Below the pieces are notes generated by a model. It did no database searches. It was not told the DNA's origin and was given only the letters and a program-made list of their open reading frames with translations. DNA of 34,420 nucleotides from an uncultured Prevotellaceae bacterium (GTDB lineage Bacteria > Bacteroidota > Bacteroidia > Bacteroidales > Muribaculaceae). Location: assembly GCA_900322135.1 (NCBI GenBank), contig ONYP01000011.1:1-34420 (forward strand), written 5' to 3'. Made by a program: the position numbers and the translations under genes. Shown here one piece after another: positions 32,474-34,420 of this stretch (position 1 is the first letter of the stretch; every line of letters begins with the position of its first letter).

Positions 32474-32502
32474 TTAGCGTCTTTTCAAGTCATACGCGGT
32501 TG
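32474..32502. repeat. Structured intergenic element, partial copy 4
   Basis: TTAGCGTCTTTTCAAG and TCATACGCGGTTG match the start of copy 2, then similarity stops. It marks the right edge of the AT-rich island. The rest of the gap to 32800 has no convincing gene. Confidence 0.7.
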
Positions 32503-32566
32503 GATTACTGTTGCGGTAATTCAACCGATTTTTTTGGATATTTACTGTCGACTGGCGCCAAATTTC

Positions 32567-32619
32567 TATTCAATTGTCTATTCAATTGTCGAGGTTGGAG
32601 ACGCAAGATTTTGTGTCTC
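32567..32619. repeat. 12-bp tandem repeat and GAGACGCAA hairpin
   Basis: TATTCAATTGTC occurs twice in tandem (about 32567-32590). It is followed by GAGACGCAA (32598-32606), loop GATT and TTGTGTCTC (32611-32619), a 9-bp stem with one G-U pair. Hairpins of the form GAGACGCAA/TTGCGTCTC recur in Bacteroidetes spacers, from general knowledge. Confidence 0.6.
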
Positions 32620-32720
32620 TGCAATGCAGGAAGCAATGCTGGCAAGGATTTTGGCTGACGGTGGGGCGGTGTTAATAACTTTTTTGTGGGTAATCGTGCA
32701 GCGGTGTGGCGGGAAAAGAG

Positions 32721-32728
32721 TAACTTTG
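32721..32728 (+). promoter_or_regulatory. -7 promoter box before the thymidine kinase gene
   Basis: TAACTTTG, 73 bases before ATG 32801. No clear TTTG at -33. Confidence 0.45.
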
Positions 32729-32800
32729 TTGTCGGCCTTGCCGCATCGAGCCGGCAGGGCAAGGATTGACTAGAGACTAAGACTATTATTACATCACGAC

Positions 32801-33430
32801 ATGAACGGGACAGGAAAGTTATATTTCAAGTACGGCACGATGGGGTCGGCCAAGACGGCCCTGCTGCTGACCCAGGCCTACAACTTTGAAGAGCGCGGCA
32901 TGCAGTACCTGTGCATGAAGCCCATTATCGACGACCGCGAGAATGACAATGTCATCCGCTCACGCATCGGCATCGAGCGCAAATGCTCCTGGATTTATCC
33001 CGAGAGCGACCTGTATGAGATGCTGAAGGAGATGTTTGACCGCACGCTGGTCGTCAAGGACTGGATTCTGATTGACGAGGCCCAATTCCTGTCTGCATCC
33101 CAGATTGACCAACTGGCGCGCATCGTCGACGACTATGGCGTGAATGTGGTGTGCTATGGCCTGCGCACCGATTTCCAGTCCCACCTGTTTGAGGGCTCGC
33201 GTCGCCTAATGGAACTTGCCGACACCATCGAGGAGGTGAAGTCAACCTGCTCGTGCGGCCGTAAGACCATCATCAATGCCCGCATCGACAGCAGCGGCAA
33301 CATCGTTACCGACGGCAACCAGGTCGAGATTGGCGGCGACGACAAGTATGTGTCGCTGTGCCGCCGCTGCTGGCGCAATCGTCGCATCGAGAGCACCAAC
33401 CGCAACGCCATCAAGTTTGAGGACGAGTGA
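32801..33430 (+). CDS. tdk: Thymidine kinase
   Basis: Phosphorylates thymidine to dTMP in the pyrimidine salvage pathway. The 209-residue protein matches the type II (tetrameric, zinc-containing) family. It has P-loop G12-TMGSAKT19, the general-base region ILIDE93AQFL, and a zinc lasso with C150-x-C152-GRK and C187-RR-C190 in the spacing of the E. coli-type enzyme. The substrate-binding loop near IGGDDKYVSLC is present. It is transcribed alone and ends in a heptamer-type hairpin shared with the converging minus-strand gene. Confidence 0.95.
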   Translation: MNGTGKLYFKYGTMGSAKTALLLTQAYNFEERGMQYLCMKPIIDDRENDNVIRSRIGIERKCSWIYPESDLYEMLKEMFDRTLVVKDWILIDEAQFLSASQIDQLARIVDDYGVNVVCYGLRTDFQSHLFEGSRRLMELADTIEEVKSTCSCGRKTIINARIDSSGNIVTDGNQVEIGGDDKYVSLCRRCWRNRRIESTNRNAIKFEDE

Positions 33431-33437
33431 TGTTCCA

Positions 33438-33520
33438 GTTAGGAGTTAGGAGTTAGGAATTAGGAGTGAGGGGTTGGGCATCTGCCGGGTAAACCTCTCA
33501 CTCCTCTTGTTTTTTATTTC
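33438..33520. terminator. Heptamer hairpin acting as a terminator after tdk
   Basis: Six seven-base words (GTTAGGA three times, ATTAGGA, GTGAGGG, GTTGGGC; 33438-33479) lead into a stem: AGGAGTGAGGGGTT (33462-33475) pairs with AACCTCTCACTCCT (33492-33505), one mismatch. A T-rich tail follows. It lies between converging genes and overlaps the end of the holin-family gene. Confidence 0.72.
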
Positions 33521-33867
33521 TTTTTCTTCTTTTTGTCGGGGACCAACAGGTGCAGCAGCCAGCCGATGACAGTGAGCGCAATGCTGAAGGCCAGAGCCCA
33601 CCAGAAATCCTTGACCATGAAATGGGGCTCGAGGACCCATGAACACAATTCCACCATCAGGGCGTTGATGACCAGAGTGAACAGTCCCAGAGTGAGGATG
33701 TTGATGGGTAATGCCAGGAATTTCACGATGGGTTTGATCCAAGAGTTGATGAACCCGAGTACAATGGCAACAATCACAGCCCACCACCATGGGTCGACAT
33801 TCACGCCGTTGAGTATGAGCGAGGTAAGGAAAACCGCTATTGCCGAAACAATTAATCTGAGAATCAT
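33514..33867 (-). CDS. Phage holin family (superfamily IV) membrane protein
   Basis: A 117-residue protein with four hydrophobic helices (about 3-20, 27-48, 52-75 and 86-110) and the family marker GFINSWIKPIVKFLALPINILTLG. This is the PF04020 type, which is named after mycobacteriophage holins but is widespread in bacterial chromosomes where no phage is present. The carboxyl end is a run of lysines (PDKKKKKK). A -7-like TACCTTTA on the minus strand (about 33961-33968) would give a leader of about 100 bases. Function in the host is unknown. Confidence 0.85.
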   Translation of the reverse strand: MILRLIVSAIAVFLTSLILNGVNVDPWWWAVIVAIVLGFINSWIKPIVKFLALPINILTLGLFTLVINALMVELCSWVLEPHFMVKDFWWALAFSIALTVIGWLLHLLVPDKKKKKK

Positions 33868-34034
33868 AACAGTTTATATTTAAATGTTTTATCTTCGGTA
33901 AAGCCCGGATGGCGTGGCGCAGCCTGCCGGTGGGCGTCGTCCATCTCCCGTTTGGGCACGATAAAGGTACAACTATTTCGCCGTATGAGAGGCAATAATT
34001 GTTTTTTTTAAGTCGCAATACTGAATTTTTTCAG

Positions 34035-34042
34035 TAATTTTG
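34035..34042 (+). promoter_or_regulatory. -7 promoter box of the YitT-family gene
   Basis: TAATTTTG, 22 bases before ATG 34064. The 196-base gap also carries the divergent promoter of the holin-family gene; nothing else was found in it. Confidence 0.5.
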
Positions 34043-34063
34043 CGGCTCAATTGAGAGAATGAT

Positions 34064-34420
34064 ATGACTGAATCAGCAAAAAAATACTTGAATCTGGCCA
34101 AGGACTATGTGATGATTACCGTGGGCCTGTTTTGCTATGCGTTTGGTTTTACGGCATTTATCCTGCCCGAGAAGATTGTGATTGGCAGTGTGACGGGTCT
34201 GTCTTCACTGCTGCACTATTGGCTCAACTGGAATGTGGCTGTGACCTACTATGTCATCAACATCATCCTGCTGGTCATCGCCTTCCGCAGTGTGGGCAAG
34301 CAGTTTGTGCTGCGCACCATCATCGGCGCATCAATCTCGACAATCCTGATAGGTGTCCTACAACCCATGTTCCCGACGCCCATTATCGAGCAGCAGACGT
34401 TCATGAACGTCATCCTGGGC
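34064..34420 (+). CDS. YitT family membrane protein (partial, runs off the window)
   Basis: The first 119 codons of a membrane protein of the YitT/DUF161 type. The amino end MTESAKKYLNLAKDYVMITV leads into helices at about 14-36, 46-64 and 68-85. The motif AFGFTAFILPEKIVIGSVTG is the usual first helix and loop of this family (typically FxxPxxxxxGGxxG). The carboxyl half, including the cytoplasmic DUF2179 domain if present, lies beyond the window. Function of the family is not established; transport has been suggested. Confidence 0.82.
   Translation, partial: MTESAKKYLNLAKDYVMITVGLFCYAFGFTAFILPEKIVIGSVTGLSSLLHYWLNWNVAVTYYVINIILLVIAFRSVGKQFVLRTIIGASISTILIGVLQPMFPTPIIEQQTFMNVILG

Noticed and set aside
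32534..32773. A 79-residue open frame in the gap before tdk
   Set aside because: It overlaps small repeats, a hairpin and the likely tdk promoter, and its peptide looks like no protein.
33514..33867. Prophage remnant suggested by the holin-family gene
   Set aside because: No other phage gene is nearby, and this holin superfamily is common in ordinary bacterial chromosomes.

Overview
The window looks like a chromosomal segment from a gut-type member of the Bacteroidales; Muribaculaceae or Prevotellaceae are plausible, but the family is not settled by sequence reading alone. The case rests on promoters of the Bacteroidetes form (-33 TTTG, about 19-21 bp, -7 TAnnTTTG), on secreted proteins ending in dockerin-like 'GDVNxDGxVxIxDVN' repeats, on Omp28-like, BspA-like and DUF4491 proteins, and on many lipoproteins with Bacteroidetes-style signal peptides. 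Almost everything lies on the + strand. The exceptions are tRNA-Pro and a small holin-family membrane protein.

Region by region. (1) 4-2288: a MoxR-type AAA+ ATPase overlapping a VWA protein, closed by a strong terminator. (2) 2376-11521: a six-gene run behind a triplicated promoter repeat. It encodes a VWA-like lipoprotein, a four-helix membrane protein, a tubulin/FtsZ-superfamily protein, a 1147-residue protein with an actin/Hsp70-type ATPase domain, a membrane-spanning acidic protein and a zinc-ribbon membrane protein. This is the best candidate for a poorly described system: a tubulin-like and an actin-like nucleotide-binding protein encoded side by side with envelope-anchored partners. 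(3) 11566-15425: tandem 103-bp repeats ending in a promoter, a DUF4491 protein, a secreted metallophosphoesterase, trmD, a DivIC/FtsB-like division protein and a small membrane protein. (4) 15484-19421: coaX, an outer-membrane barrel protein, lptC and a CNNM/CorC-type protein. (5) 19540-25588: tRNA-Asp, an Omp28-like secreted protein, tRNA-Pro (minus), aspS, a Nif3-family protein and a coiled-coil C4 zinc-ribbon protein, followed by a hairpin-rich spacer. (6) 25984-29407: two lipoproteins and a BspA-type repeat protein. (7) 29427-32502: an AT-rich island of three single genes, each preceded by a copy of one structured intergenic repeat. (8) 32801-34420: thymidine kinase, a holin-family protein (minus) and the start of a YitT-family protein.

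Three kinds of intergenic structure recur. One is a promoter-bearing hairpin repeat (2376-2611 and 11566-11790). The second is a set of heptamer-periodic inverted repeats sitting directly before start codons, with a different heptamer at each locus. The third is the covarying stem-loop element of the 29.4-32.5 kb island. No CRISPR array, transposase, integrase or rRNA was seen.
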